A stretch of DNA of 64,000 nucleotides from Calidihabitans tengchongensis (GCA_031459615.1 JAVKIE010000005.1:124001-188000); one strand, 5' to 3'; positions 18,551-29,272 are shown, counted from the first letter of the stretch. The notes: a model not told the origin generated them from the letters alone. A program made the numbers and translations.

Positions 18551-19078
18551 CTACGGCGGGTACAGGGGGCGCGCGCGGTCGGCGGGGCCCAGGATCGCCA
18601 TGCGGGTCATGGTGGAGGCGTCTTCGCCCTCCAGGTCCACCCGGACTGTCATGACCTGATCCCTATCCCACAGGATGGGCCACAGCAGCCCGAGATCCAC
18701 CGGCACCGGCAGGGTCGGGACGGCGTCGACCTGCACCCAGTGGAGTTCGCCCTCATCCGACGCCACAGGCTCCCCCGGCGGGGCGACGGCAACAAACACC
18801 AACAGCACCCACAGGAGGCTGGCGGGGCGGACCGACACGAACTCCACCGCGCGCAGCCGCGGTCGGGCGATCCGCATGCCGGTCTCCTCGAAAACCTCGC
18901 GGACGCACGCCGCCCAGGGATCTTCGCCAGGCGCGACCTTGCCTCCCACGGCGTTCCACAGACCCGCGTTGGGCGGGCGGCGGCGCCGCAGCAGCAGCAC
19001 CTGGTCGTCCCGCCGCAGCAGGCACAGGGTGCGCACCGCGGGTGGACGCATGGTCATGCTTCCGACCGCCCCCATCAC
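18551..19078 (-). CDS. MutT/Nudix hydrolase at the end of the trp operon
   Basis: A 175-aa Nudix protein with a perfect Nudix box, 'GKVAPGEDPWAACVREVFEE' followed by TGM (about residues 46-68), and N-terminal 'TLCLLRRDDQVLLLRRRRPP'. It is probably an 8-oxo-dGTP-like nucleotide-cleaning enzyme; the substrate is not determined. Its start (GTG 19078 or the next codon ATG 19075) overlaps the trpA stop, so it is co-translated with the trp genes. Its place in the operon may simply reflect growth-linked expression. Confidence 0.88.
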   Translation of the reverse strand: MMGAVGSMTMRPPAVRTLCLLRRDDQVLLLRRRRPPNAGLWNAVGGKVAPGEDPWAACVREVFEETGMRIARPRLRAVEFVSVRPASLLWVLLVFVAVAPPGEPVASDEGELHWVQVDAVPTLPVPVDLGLLWPILWDRDQVMTVRVDLEGEDASTMTRMAILGPADRARPLYPP

Positions 19079-19908
19079 CCCGTCGCGTCGGGAGGAGGTG
19101 CCGGTCCCGACAATGGAGGGCCGCCGCGGGAGACCGCAGCCAGGCTGCCGCGCAGCCGCCCGAGCAGATCCTCCACCGCCCCCACGGGGTCGGTCGCGCG
19201 CTCTGCGGCTTCCACCAGCGCGCTGCCCACGATCACCCCGTCGGCCACCCGCCCCAGGGCCTGCGCCTGCTGCGGCGTGGCGATCCCGAAGCCCACGCAG
19301 ACCGGCAGGGACGTCACCGCCCGGGCGCGGCGCACCAGGGCTTCCGCCTCCGGCGGGAGCGCATCGCGCGCGCCGGTGACGCCGGTGAGCGAGACGCAGT
19401 ACAGAAAGCCGCGGCTGTGGCGGGCGGCCAGGGCCAGGCGCGCGTCGGAGGTCGTGGGCGCGACCAGGAAGATGGTGTCCAGGTCGGCGCGCCGGGCGGA
19501 GCCGATCAGGAGGTCGGCCTCGTCCACCGGCAGGTCGGGCACCACCACCCCGTCCACACCCGCTGCCCGGGCCCGGGCGCAGAAGCGGTCCACCCCGAAC
19601 TGCAGGAGGGGGTTGGCGTAGGTCAGGACCACCACGGGGGTATCGGCGGTCTGGCGCACCTGCCTGACGATCTCCAGCGCCGCGGCGACGGTCACCCCCG
19701 CGCGCAGGGCCCGCCCGCCGGCCCGCTGGATGGTGGGGCCGTCGGCGATGGGATCGGAAAAGGGGATGCCCACCTCCAGGATGTCTCCCGCCCGGGCGGC
19801 GGCGCGCAGCAGCGGGATACAGCGCTCCGGGTCCGGGTCGCCCGCCATCAGGAACGGGATCAGGGCAGGGCGGTGCAGGCCGGCGAAAACCGACGCGAGG
19901 CGACTCAC
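19075..19908 (-). CDS. trpA: tryptophan synthase alpha chain
   Basis: A 277-aa TIM-barrel protein that cleaves indole-3-glycerol phosphate to indole and G3P and channels indole to TrpB. The catalytic Glu and Asp are in 'DILEVGIPFSDPIADGPTIQ' (about residues 44-63), and the phosphate site in 'VCVGFGIATPQQAQ'. The start overlaps the trpB stop by 4 nt. Start: ATG-S-R-L at 19908. Confidence 0.97.
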   Translation of the reverse strand: MSRLASVFAGLHRPALIPFLMAGDPDPERCIPLLRAAARAGDILEVGIPFSDPIADGPTIQRAGGRALRAGVTVAAALEIVRQVRQTADTPVVVLTYANPLLQFGVDRFCARARAAGVDGVVVPDLPVDEADLLIGSARRADLDTIFLVAPTTSDARLALAARHSRGFLYCVSLTGVTGARDALPPEAEALVRRARAVTSLPVCVGFGIATPQQAQALGRVADGVIVGSALVEAAERATDPVGAVEDLLGRLRGSLAAVSRGGPPLSGPAPPPDATG

Positions 19909-21119
19909 GGATGCCTGGACGCGGATGCCTCGAGCCCCACGGCGCGGGCCACCACCTCCACGTCCTTGTCCCCCCGCCCGGACAGGCCCACCAGGACCAC
20001 GGCGCCGTCGGGCAGGTCCCGGACCAGGCGTGGCAGGTAGCCCAGGGCGTGGGCGGGCTCCAGGGCCGGCAGGATCCCTTCGGTGCGGGCCAGCAGGCGG
20101 AACCCCTCCAGGGCCTCCTCGTCGGTCACCGCCACGTACTCGGCGCGCCCGCTCTCCTTGAGGTAGGCATGCTCGGGGCCGACCGCGGGGTAGTCCAGGC
20201 CCGCGGAAATGGAGTGGGTGGCCCGCACCTGCCCATCGTCGTCCTGCAGCAGGTAGGTCAGCGCGCCGTGCAGCACGCCCGGCCGACCGGCGGCCAGCGT
20301 GGCGGCGTGCTCCCCGCTGTCCAGGCCGCGCCCTCCCGCCTCCACCCCCACCAGCCGCACCGGGTCATCCCGGAAGGCAGAAAACAGCCCGATGGCGTTG
20401 GACCCCCCGCCCACGCAGGCCACGGCCACGTCGGGCAGCCGCCCCTCCGCCTCCAGGATCTGCGACCGGGCTTCCCGGCCGATCACCGCCTGGAAGTCGC
20501 GGACGATGGTGGGATACGGATGGGGACCCACCACCGAGCCGATGACGTAGAAGGTCGTGCGCACGTGGGTCACCCAGTCGCGCAGGGCCTCGTTGATGGC
20601 GTCCTTCAGCGTGCGGCTGCCGGCGTCCACCGGCACCACCTCGGCGCCCAGCAGGCGCATGCGGACCACGTTGAGGTGCTGGCGGACCATGTCTTCGGTG
20701 CCCATGTACACCACGCACTGCAGCCCCAGCAGGGCCGCGGCGGTGGCCGTGGCCACGCCGTGCTGGCCGGCTCCCGTCTCGGCGATGACGCGGCTCTTGC
20801 CCATGGCCTGGGCCAGGAGGACCTGTCCCAGGGCGTTGGTGATCTTGTGGGCGCCGGTGTGCAGCAGGTCCTCCCGCTTCAGGTAGACCCGCACCCGCCC
20901 CAGCGCCCGGGAGAGCCCCTCGGCGAAGAACAGCGGGGTGGGCCGGCCGGCATAGGTGCGCAGGTAGCGCCGGTAGCGGTCCTGGAATCCGGGGTCGTCC
21001 CGCAGCCGGGTGAAGGCGCCCTCCAGTTCCTCCAGGGCGGGGATGACCGTCTCGGGGACAAACCGCCCTCCAAAGGGACCGAAATACCCCCGCCGCCCCC
21101 GAGCTCCCACCTGGGTCAT
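19905..21119 (-). CDS. trpB: tryptophan synthase beta chain
   Basis: A 404-aa PLP enzyme that condenses indole and serine. The PLP lysine is in 'HTGAHKITNALGQVLLAQ' (about residue 85), the phosphate loop in 'VACVGGGSNAIGLFSAF', and the cation-site region near 'HSISAGLDYPAVGPEHAYL'. It is the TrpB1 type. ATG 21119 overlaps the trpF stop (ATGA), preferred over an upstream in-frame start. Confidence 0.97.
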   Translation of the reverse strand: MTQVGARGRRGYFGPFGGRFVPETVIPALEELEGAFTRLRDDPGFQDRYRRYLRTYAGRPTPLFFAEGLSRALGRVRVYLKREDLLHTGAHKITNALGQVLLAQAMGKSRVIAETGAGQHGVATATAAALLGLQCVVYMGTEDMVRQHLNVVRMRLLGAEVVPVDAGSRTLKDAINEALRDWVTHVRTTFYVIGSVVGPHPYPTIVRDFQAVIGREARSQILEAEGRLPDVAVACVGGGSNAIGLFSAFRDDPVRLVGVEAGGRGLDSGEHAATLAAGRPGVLHGALTYLLQDDDGQVRATHSISAGLDYPAVGPEHAYLKESGRAEYVAVTDEEALEGFRLLARTEGILPALEPAHALGYLPRLVRDLPDGAVVLVGLSGRGDKDVEVVARAVGLEASASRHP

Positions 21120-21745
21120 CGGCGACCTCCTCCGCCGGCATCCCACCGGCGCACCGCCTCGACGAACGCCCGGATCTTGGCCGGATCCTTCCTCCCGTCG
21201 GTCTCCACCCCGCTGCTCACGTCCACGGCGTAGGGCCGCACCTGCTCCAGGGCGGCGGCGACGTTGGCGGGCGTCAACCCTCCCGAGAGCACGATCCGGT
21301 GGACCCGCGCCACCCCGGCCGCCAGGCTCCAGTCAAAGGTGCGCCCGGTGCCGCCGGGGCGGGTCGGATCGTAGGCGTCCAGGAGAAACGCGCTCACCCG
21401 GTACCGCTCCAGTCCCTGCAGGGACTGCCCGCCGGACACCCGCACGGCCTTGATCACCGGTACGGGCAACGCCGCGCACAGCTCGGGTGGCTCATCCCCG
21501 TGCAGCTGGACGGCGCTGAGCCCGCACGCCTCCACCGCCTCCAGGATGCGGCCGCGGTCGGCGTCCACGAACACCCCCACCCGGGCCACGAACGGCGGCA
21601 GCGACCAGGCGATGGCGGCCGCCTGGTCGGCGGTCACCCGCCGGCGGCTGGGGGCAAACACGAAGCCCACCGCGTCCGCCCCCGCCTCCACGGCGGCCTG
21701 CGCGGCCTCCGGGTCGGTGATCCCGCAGATCTTGACCCGCGTCAT
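21116..21745 (-). CDS. trpF: phosphoribosylanthranilate isomerase
   Basis: A 209-aa TIM barrel. The general base Cys is in the N-terminal 'VKICGITDPEAAQAAVEAGA' and the general acid Asp in 'PYAVDVSSGVETDG'. It follows trpS after a 71-nt spacer and overlaps trpB. The ATG at 21745 gives the expected length; a much longer frame upstream is only an open reading frame through trpS in another phase. Confidence 0.96.
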   Translation of the reverse strand: MTRVKICGITDPEAAQAAVEAGADAVGFVFAPSRRRVTADQAAAIAWSLPPFVARVGVFVDADRGRILEAVEACGLSAVQLHGDEPPELCAALPVPVIKAVRVSGGQSLQGLERYRVSAFLLDAYDPTRPGGTGRTFDWSLAAGVARVHRIVLSGGLTPANVAAALEQVRPYAVDVSSGVETDGRKDPAKIRAFVEAVRRWDAGGGGRR

Positions 21746-21816
21746 GACGGCACCCGCCGGGACCCGCGGCCAGAGGCCGACGAACCCCGCCCTCGCACTC
21801 CGGATCCCCGCCCCGC

Positions 21817-22863
21817 CTACAGGCGCAGCCCCATCTTCTCCCGCACTTCCTCCATGGTGGCCTGGGCGACGGGGCGGGCGCGCCGGGCGCCGTCGGCCAG
21901 GATGTCCCGCAGGTCGTCGGGGCGCCGCAGCAGCTCGTGGTAGCGCTCGCGCACCGGGGCAAAGGTCTTGACGATGGCCTCGGCCAGCACCTGCTTCATC
22001 TCGCTGTAGCGGATGGTTCCTTTCTGGTAGGCGTCCGCGAACTCGGGATAGCGGTCCGGCGCGAACACCTCGAGCAGCGTGAACAGGTTGGCCACGCCGG
22101 GGCTGGCGTCGTCCAGGCGCGCTCCGGGAGCCGGCGGCCCGGGGTCGGTGACGGCCGCGCGGACCTTCTGGCGGATGCTGTCGGGGTCCTCCACCAGGGC
22201 CACGTAGCTGCCGGGCACGCTCTTGCTCATCTTCACCATCGGGTTGTTCAGGGCCATGATGCGCGCCCCCTTGGTGAGGCGCGCTTCCGGCAGCGGGAAC
22301 GTCTCGCCGAACTGCTTGTTGAACCGCTCGGCGATATCCCGCATCAGCTCGATGTGCTGCACCTGGTCCTCGCCCACCGGCACCAGCCGCGCCTTGTACA
22401 GCAGCACGTCGGCGGCCTGCAGCACCGGGTAGTTGAGCAGCCCCGCCATGACGCCGCGGCGGGCGTAGCGGCTCTTTTCCTTGAACTGGGTCATCCGCTC
22501 CAGCTGCCCCAGCGGGGTCAGCACGTTGAGCAGCCACATGAGCTCGCAGTGCTCGTGCACGTGGGATTGCACGAACAGCACCGACCGCTGCGGGTCGATG
22601 CCGGCGGCGATGTTGGCGGCCGCCGCCTCCAGCACCCGCCGGGGAAACTCCGCGGGATCGTAGGGCACGGTGATGGCGTGCAGGTCCACGATGCAGAAGT
22701 ACGACTCGTACTCCGCCTGCAGCTGGACCCACTGGCGCAGGGCTCCCACGTAGTTGCCGATGTGGATCACGCCCGTGGGCTGGATGCCCGAGAAGACCCG
22801 CACCGGGACCGCCGGGGCCTCGTCCCGCGCGGGCTGGGTCTGGGTGTCGAGCCGTGACGTCAT
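21817..22863 (-). CDS. trpS: tryptophan--tRNA ligase
   Basis: A 348-aa class I synthetase. The HIGH-like motif is 'GVIHIGNYVGAL' (about residues 30-41) and the KMSKS motif is 'MVKMSKSVPGS' (about residues 210-220). It sits inside the trp operon between trpC and trpF, with a 4-nt overlap with trpC. This makes tRNA-Trp charging, the signal read by the T-box upstream of aroF, part of the regulated operon. About 12 residues precede the usual N-terminus. Confidence 0.97.
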   Translation of the reverse strand: MTSRLDTQTQPARDEAPAVPVRVFSGIQPTGVIHIGNYVGALRQWVQLQAEYESYFCIVDLHAITVPYDPAEFPRRVLEAAAANIAAGIDPQRSVLFVQSHVHEHCELMWLLNVLTPLGQLERMTQFKEKSRYARRGVMAGLLNYPVLQAADVLLYKARLVPVGEDQVQHIELMRDIAERFNKQFGETFPLPEARLTKGARIMALNNPMVKMSKSVPGSYVALVEDPDSIRQKVRAAVTDPGPPAPGARLDDASPGVANLFTLLEVFAPDRYPEFADAYQKGTIRYSEMKQVLAEAIVKTFAPVRERYHELLRRPDDLRDILADGARRARPVAQATMEEVREKMGLRL

Positions 22864-23621
22864 GGCGCACCTCGCAACGCCCGCAGCGTCTTCGCCGGAT
22901 CCGGGCTGGCCATGAGCGCCGTTCCCACCAGGACGGCGTCCACGCCCGCCCTCTCCATCCGCTCCACCTGCTCCCGGGTCTGCAGGCCGCTTTCGCCGAC
23001 CACCAGGATACCCCGGGGGATCAGCGGCCGCAGCCGCACCGTGGTCTCCAGGTCCACCTCCAGGGTGCGCAGGTCGCGGTTGTTGATCCCCACCAGGTCG
23101 GCCCCGGCAGCCAGGGCGGCGGCCACCTCCCCGGCGGTGTGCACCTCGATCAGGGCGTCCAGCCCCCGGCGGCGGGCGTGGTCCCGGTACGCGCGCAGCC
23201 GGTCGGCGTCCAGCACCGACGCCATGAGCAGCACCGCCGCGGCCCCGGCCGCCGCCGCGTCGTCGATCTGCACCGGGTCGACGACGATCTCCTTGCACAG
23301 GACCGGCAGGCGCGTGGCCCGGCACACGGCCGCCAGGGCCTCCCACGACCCGCCAAAGTAGCGGGCGTCGGTCAGCACCGACAGGGCGCCGGCGCCGGCC
23401 CCTTCCAGCGCCCGGGCCAGGTCCACCGGGTCCACCTGTCGGCGGATCACCCCCGCCGACGGCGAGGCCGCCTTGATCTCGGCGATGACCACCAGTCCCG
23501 GGGCGGCCACAGCCTCGCGGAACCGGCCCGGCCGGCCGACCGGCCCCCCGACGGCCGTGCCCGCGGCCTTGCGGCGGGCCACCTCGTCCCGCTTGTAGGC
23601 CACCATCTCGTCCAGGACCAC
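22860..23621 (-). CDS. trpC: indole-3-glycerol phosphate synthase
   Basis: A 253-aa TIM barrel. Catalytic residues lie in 'VVIAEIKAASPSAGVI' (Lys and Glu), 'LCKEIVVDPVQI' and 'VGINNRDLRTLEVDL'. It starts with GTG 23621 behind GGGGAGGCGGC and ends overlapping trpS. It is a monofunctional TrpC, with TrpF a separate gene further down the operon. Confidence 0.97.
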   Translation of the reverse strand: MVLDEMVAYKRDEVARRKAAGTAVGGPVGRPGRFREAVAAPGLVVIAEIKAASPSAGVIRRQVDPVDLARALEGAGAGALSVLTDARYFGGSWEALAAVCRATRLPVLCKEIVVDPVQIDDAAAAGAAAVLLMASVLDADRLRAYRDHARRRGLDALIEVHTAGEVAAALAAGADLVGINNRDLRTLEVDLETTVRLRPLIPRGILVVGESGLQTREQVERMERAGVDAVLVGTALMASPDPAKTLRALRGAP

Positions 23622-23637
23622 GCCGCCTCCCCGACCC

Positions 23638-24669
23638 TCACGGGGTCGCCGCGCGGGTGTGGGCCCGCAGGGCCTGAAGCTTCTCGTAAGCCGCGCCCGC
23701 GTCGATCGCCCGCGCCGCCAGGGCCACCCCCTCCCGCCAGTCGCCGGCCAGACCGGCCGCCAGCAGCGCCGCCCCCGCGTTGGCCAGGACGATGTCCCGC
23801 CGCGGCCCCCGCTCCCCGCGCAGCACCGCCTCGGTGGCCGCCGCGTTGGCCTCGGGCGGCCCGCCGGCGATCGCCTCGGGCGCCGCCAGGGGCAGACCCA
23901 GGTCGTCGGGGGTGATGACGTAGGTCCGCACCTGTCCCTCGCGCCACTCGCTGACCCGGGTGGGGCCCACCGTGGAGACCTCGTCGATGCCGTCGAGGCC
24001 GTGCACCACCAGGGCGCGGCGGGCGCCCATCTCTCCCAGCACCCGCGCCATCATCTCCGTCAGGTCCGGGCTGTAGGCGCCCACCACCAGGTAGCCGGCG
24101 TTGGCGGGGTTGGTCAGCGGCCCCAGGATGTTGAAGACGGTGCGGATGCCGATCTCCCGGCGCGGCCCCACGGCGTGCTTCATGGCCGCGTGGTAGAGGG
24201 GCGCGAACAGAAACCCGATGCCGATGTCCTCGATGGCCCGGCGGACCACCTCGGGCGGCACCTGGATGCGCACCCCCAGGGCCTCCAGCACGTCGGCCGC
24301 CCCCGACAGGCGCGACACGGCCCGGTTGCCATGCTTGGCCACGTAGCCTCCGGCGGCCGCCACCACGAATGCGCTGGTGGTGGAGATGTTGAAGGTGCTG
24401 AGGCGGTCGCCCCCGGTGCCCACCACGTCGATGAGGGTGTCCACCGCCGGGGTGATGCGCTGGGCCCGCTCGCGCATCGCCCGGGCGAACCCGGCGACCT
24501 CGTCCACCGTTTCTCCCTTCATGCGCAGGGCGGTGATCAATGCCGCGATCTGGGCCGGCGTGGCCGCGCCGTCCATCACCTCTCCCATGGCCGCCCACGC
24601 CTCCTGCTCGGTGAGATCCTCGCGGCCCACCACCTTGCGGATCGCTTCCACCACCGCCGCCACGGTCAT
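23638..24669 (-). CDS. trpD: anthranilate phosphoribosyltransferase
   Basis: A 343-aa enzyme that adds the phosphoribosyl group from PRPP to anthranilate. The PRPP loop 'DVVGTGGDRLSTFNISTTSA' (about residues 80-99) and the second metal site 'VHGLDGIDEVSTVGPT' are intact. Its start overlaps trpG by 4 nt; 16 nt separate it from trpC. Confidence 0.97.
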   Translation of the reverse strand: MTVAAVVEAIRKVVGREDLTEQEAWAAMGEVMDGAATPAQIAALITALRMKGETVDEVAGFARAMRERAQRITPAVDTLIDVVGTGGDRLSTFNISTTSAFVVAAAGGYVAKHGNRAVSRLSGAADVLEALGVRIQVPPEVVRRAIEDIGIGFLFAPLYHAAMKHAVGPRREIGIRTVFNILGPLTNPANAGYLVVGAYSPDLTEMMARVLGEMGARRALVVHGLDGIDEVSTVGPTRVSEWREGQVRTYVITPDDLGLPLAAPEAIAGGPPEANAAATEAVLRGERGPRRDIVLANAGAALLAAGLAGDWREGVALAARAIDAGAAYEKLQALRAHTRAATP

Positions 24670-25288
24670 CCCCCCCGCGCCGCCGCCGGTTCCCCGCTCC
24701 CCGCCCCCCGGCCCTTAAGCGGCACTCCCGCCAGCGCCAGGAAGTTGGCCAGCAGATCCCGGCCGGAGGCCGTCAGGACCGACTCGGGGTGGAACTGCAC
24801 GCCTTCCACCAGGGCGTGGCGGTGGCGGACTCCCATCACCGTCCCGTCCTCCAGCCAGGCGGACACCTCCAGCTCGGGGGGCAGGGAGTCGCGCTCCACC
24901 ACCAGCGAGTGGTAGCGGCCGGCCACCAGGGGATCCGGCAGGCCCGCGTAGATCGTCCTCCCGTCGTGGCGCACCGGCGACGCCTTGCCGTGCACCGGCG
25001 ACGCTGCCCGGACCACCCGCCCGCCGAAGGCGGCCCCGATGCACTGGTGCCCCAGGCATACCCCCAGGATGGGAATCCGGCCGGCCAGGGCGGTGACCAC
25101 GGCGGTGGAGATCCCGGCCTCGGCAGGCGTGCAGGGGCCCGGGGAGATCACCACCGCCTGCGGGCGGAGGGACAGGATCTCGCCGGGCGTGGTCTGGTCG
25201 TTGCGGAAGACGGCCACCTCCCCGGCCAGATCGCCCAGGGACTGGACCAGGTTGTAGGCGAAGGAGTCGTAGTTGTCGACGACGACGA

Positions 25289-25292
<4 letters not shown>
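24666..25292 (-). CDS. trpG: anthranilate/aminodeoxychorismate synthase glutamine amidotransferase
   Basis: A 208-aa class I glutamine amidotransferase that supplies ammonia to TrpE. The triad is in 'ILGVCLGHQCIGAAFGG' (Cys) and 'GVQFHPESVLT' (His, Glu). Overlap with trpE and trpD makes anthranilate synthase its main partner. It may also serve PabB, as one TrpG/PabA often does both jobs. The last 15 residues are a Gly/Ala-rich tail. Confidence 0.95.
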
Positions 25293-26857
<1,565 letters not shown>

Positions 26858-26868
26858 GGGGTCCCTCC

Positions 26869-27708
26869 CTACTCCTCCCGGCGGCCGCCGGCCCGGGCCT
26901 GCGCCCGGCGCAGCACGGCGTCCAGGGAGTCTCCCGCCATCGCCTTCTCCAGAAGGTCCAGCTCCTCGCGGAAGCGGCGCAGGGCCTGGGCGATGCCCTG
27001 GCGGTTGGCCCGGCAGATCTGCACCCACAGGTCCGCCGGGCTGGCAGCCACCCGGCGGAATGCCTCGAAGGCTGGCCCCGCGATGGCCGCGGCGCGGTCG
27101 CTGGCGGCGGCCACCAGGGCCGCCGCCACCAGGTACGGCAGGTGGCTGACCTGGGCCACCAGGGCGTCGTGGTCCTCGGGGGACAGCAGCACGGGCTGCA
27201 TCCCCACGCGCTCCACCAGGTCGGTCATGACCGCCACCGCCGCCGGATCGGTGCGCTCGGTGGGCGTGAGGACGAACGGCCGGCCGGCCAGCAGCGCCGC
27301 GTCGGCGTGGTGAGGGCCGCGGGCCTCCGAGCCGGCCATCGGGTGCCCGCCGATGTAGCGCACCCGGCCCGGAAGCCGCCGGTCCAGCTCCCGCACGATG
27401 GGGGACTTGACGCTCGCCACGTCGCACAGGACGGCGCCCGCCGGCGCCACGGCGGCAACCTCCAGGGTGACGTCCGCCACCGCTTCAGGCGGCACGGCCA
27501 CCATCACCACCTCGGCGTCCCGCAGCACGCCCGGGTCGTCGCTGACCTCGTCGGCGGCCCCGATCCGGTGCGCCACGGCCCGCGCCTGCGGGTCGAGGTC
27601 CACACCGACCACGCGCCGGGCGGCTTTCCGCCCCCGGAGGGCCAGCCCCAGGGAGGCGCCGATGAGGCCCGTTCCCACGATGCCGACGGTGCCGAACGGC
27701 TCGCTCAC
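26869..27708 (-). CDS. tyrA: prephenate dehydrogenase
   Basis: A 279-aa NAD(P)+-dependent enzyme that makes 4-hydroxyphenylpyruvate from prephenate, the tyrosine branch. The Rossmann motif 'VGIVGTGLIGASLGLAL' is at residues 8-24, 'IGGHPMAGSEARGP' is around residue 120, and the catalytic His is in 'QVSHLPYLVAA'. No ACT domain is present, so allosteric Tyr inhibition through ACT is not expected. It overlaps aroF by 4 nt and lies 11 nt before trpE, so it is under the Trp T-box. Confidence 0.94.
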   Translation of the reverse strand: MSEPFGTVGIVGTGLIGASLGLALRGRKAARRVVGVDLDPQARAVAHRIGAADEVSDDPGVLRDAEVVMVAVPPEAVADVTLEVAAVAPAGAVLCDVASVKSPIVRELDRRLPGRVRYIGGHPMAGSEARGPHHADAALLAGRPFVLTPTERTDPAAVAVMTDLVERVGMQPVLLSPEDHDALVAQVSHLPYLVAAALVAAASDRAAAIAGPAFEAFRRVAASPADLWVQICRANRQGIAQALRRFREELDLLEKAMAGDSLDAVLRRAQARAGGRREE

Positions 27709-28796
27709 CGGCCCGGGCTCCCGGCCCGATCCTGCGCGGTCCCCGGCGGCTGGGCGGCGGGGGCCTCGACCGCCTGCTGAAGTCGCCGCCCCAGGGCGGC
27801 GGCCAGCGGCCGCAGCTCGGCCATCAGCGCGGTGAAGTCGTCGGGGGTCAGCTGCTGAGGGCCGTCGCTGCGCGCCTTCTCGGGATCCGGGTGGACCTCG
27901 ATGATCAGCCCGTCGGCGCCGGCGGCCACCGCGGCCCGGGACATGGCCCCCACGTACCGCCGCTTCCCGGTGGCCTGGCTGGGGTCCACGATCACCGGCA
28001 GGTGGGTCAGCTCCTTGAGCACCGGCACCGCGCTGAGGTCCAGCAGGTAGCGGGTGTGGTTGTCAAAGCCGCGGATGCCGCGCTCGCAGAGAACCACCTG
28101 GTAGTTGCCCTCGTTCAGGATGTATTCGGCCGCCAGCAGCAGCTCCTGGATGGTGGCGCTGGGGCCGCGCTTGAGCAGCACCGGGTGGCGCGTGCGGCCC
28201 ACCTCCCGCAGCAGGGTGTAGTTCTGCATGTTGCGGGCGCCGATCTGGACCATGTCGGCGTAGCGCACCACCAGCTCCAGCTGGTGCGCATCCATGGCCT
28301 CGGTCACCACCGGCAGCCCGGTCTGGCGGCGCGCCTCGGCCAGGTGGCGCAGCCCCTCTTCCTCCAGACCCTGGAAGGAGTACGGCGACGTGCGCGGCTT
28401 GAAGGCGCCTCCCCGCAGCATCACCGCGCCCGCGGCCTTCACCGCCCGGGCCGTCTGGACGATCATCTCCGGCCCCTCCACCGAGCAGGGGCCGGCGACG
28501 ACGGTGACGGCGCCGTCGCCGAACCGCACGCCCCGGACGTCCACCACGGTGTTCTGGGGACGGAACTCGCGGCTGACCAGTTTGAAGGGCTGCAGGATGG
28601 GGACGACCTTCTCCACACCCGGGGTGGCCTCCAGGGACTGGCGCAGCAGCTCCTTGGTGTGGCTGTCGCCCACCACCCCGATGACGGTGCGCTCCACACC
28701 CACCGACAGGTGGGTGCCCAGCCCCGCGTCCTGGATCTTGCGGACCACCGCGTCGATCTGCTCTTTGGTGGCCCGTGGCTCCATCACGACGATCAT
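27705..28796 (-). CDS. aroF: 3-deoxy-7-phosphoheptulonate (DAHP) synthase, type I-beta with ferredoxin-like regulatory domain
   Basis: A 363-aa enzyme for the first step of the shikimate pathway and the first gene behind the T-box. Residues 1 to about 70 ('MEPRATKEQIDAVVRKIQDA') form the ferredoxin-like regulatory domain seen in Thermotoga-type DAHP synthases. The barrel has 'VVAGPCSVEGPEMI', 'MLRGGAFKPRTSPYSFQG', 'LLKRGPSATIQELLLAAEYI' and 'LPVIVDPSQATGKRRYV'. The ATG at 28796 has GGGAGG upstream. The C-terminus carries an extra Ala/Pro-rich tail of about 25 residues. Confidence 0.96.
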   Translation of the reverse strand: MIVVMEPRATKEQIDAVVRKIQDAGLGTHLSVGVERTVIGVVGDSHTKELLRQSLEATPGVEKVVPILQPFKLVSREFRPQNTVVDVRGVRFGDGAVTVVAGPCSVEGPEMIVQTARAVKAAGAVMLRGGAFKPRTSPYSFQGLEEEGLRHLAEARRQTGLPVVTEAMDAHQLELVVRYADMVQIGARNMQNYTLLREVGRTRHPVLLKRGPSATIQELLLAAEYILNEGNYQVVLCERGIRGFDNHTRYLLDLSAVPVLKELTHLPVIVDPSQATGKRRYVGAMSRAAVAAGADGLIIEVHPDPEKARSDGPQQLTPDDFTALMAELRPLAAALGRRLQQAVEAPAAQPPGTAQDRAGSPGR

Positions 28797-28856
28797 GGTC
28801 CCGCCTCCCGCCGCACGCCCCATGGCGCGTACCCGCGTATGCTCCCAGAAACGCCA

Positions 28857-28887
28857 ACACCTCCCGCCCCCATGGGGCGAGAGGTGT
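28857..28887 (-). terminator. T-box intrinsic terminator upstream of aroF
   Basis: On the minus strand ACACCTCTCGCCCC (28887-28874) pairs with GGGGCGGGAGGTGT (28870-28857): 14 bp including one G-U, with the loop ATG. The following TGGCGTTTCTG is a modest U-rich tail. It lies just after the conserved T-box sequence, as expected for the terminator arm of a T-box switch. Confidence 0.85.
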
Positions 28888-29162
28888 CCACTGCTCCTCC
28901 CGCGGTGCCACCCGGATTCCGGTCAGGTCCCGCCCGACCGGCACTCGCGTCCGGATCCGGAGCCTGTCCACCCCGGTCCGTCTCCCCGAATCTCGGCGGG
29001 GCGCCGGCGCAGCCTACGGTCCCGGCCCGACGCCGGGGATCGGTGCGCGCCTTGCGGGCCCATTCCCTCGCCGGAGGCCACCGCGTCGCAGCATCCGCGG
29101 CTCTCTGAGCGGTCCGCCCGGCGGGTACTCCTCCCGCGCATCGGCCATATGGGAATTGTGGT
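28857..29162 (-). promoter_or_regulatory. T-box riboswitch leader, tRNA-Trp specific (UGG specifier)
   Basis: The leader between the promoter and aroF shows T-box hallmarks in order. AGAGAG is at 29106-29101, followed by a CCGCG/CGCGG hairpin whose loop contains GATG and GCGA. The specifier loop GAA-UGG-G is at 29065-29059 with specifier UGG at 29062-29060. The T-box itself, GGGTGGCACCGCGG, is at 28913-28900, followed by the terminator. The antiterminator bulge UGGC (28910-28907) would pair with a GCCA tRNA end, matching the G73 discriminator usual for bacterial tRNA-Trp. Uncharged tRNA-Trp should permit transcription of aroF-tyrA-trpEGDC-trpS-trpFBA. Confidence 0.93.
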
Positions 29163-29168
29163 ACGCGT

Positions 29169-29177
29169 ATTATAGCA
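29169..29177 (-). promoter_or_regulatory. extended -10 promoter for the T-box leader
   Basis: On the minus strand TGCTATAAT (29177-29169) is a perfect extended -10. TTGACA lies only 7 bp upstream, too close to be its -35. Transcription would start near 29162, giving a leader of about 365 nt. It lies about 100 bp after the aroA stop. Confidence 0.7.
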
Positions 29178-29272
29178 CGCCTGTCAAGGACAGGCCGCTG
29201 TCTCCACCTCCGGGCTTCAGCGGCTCGGCGGCCGGCACACCCCGGCGGACGGCGCTGCTCACGCCCTCCGGG

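Noticed and set aside
29180..29190. TTGACA near the T-box promoter, considered as its -35
   Set aside because: It is only 7 bp from TATAAT; the extended -10 TGCTATAAT explains the promoter better.
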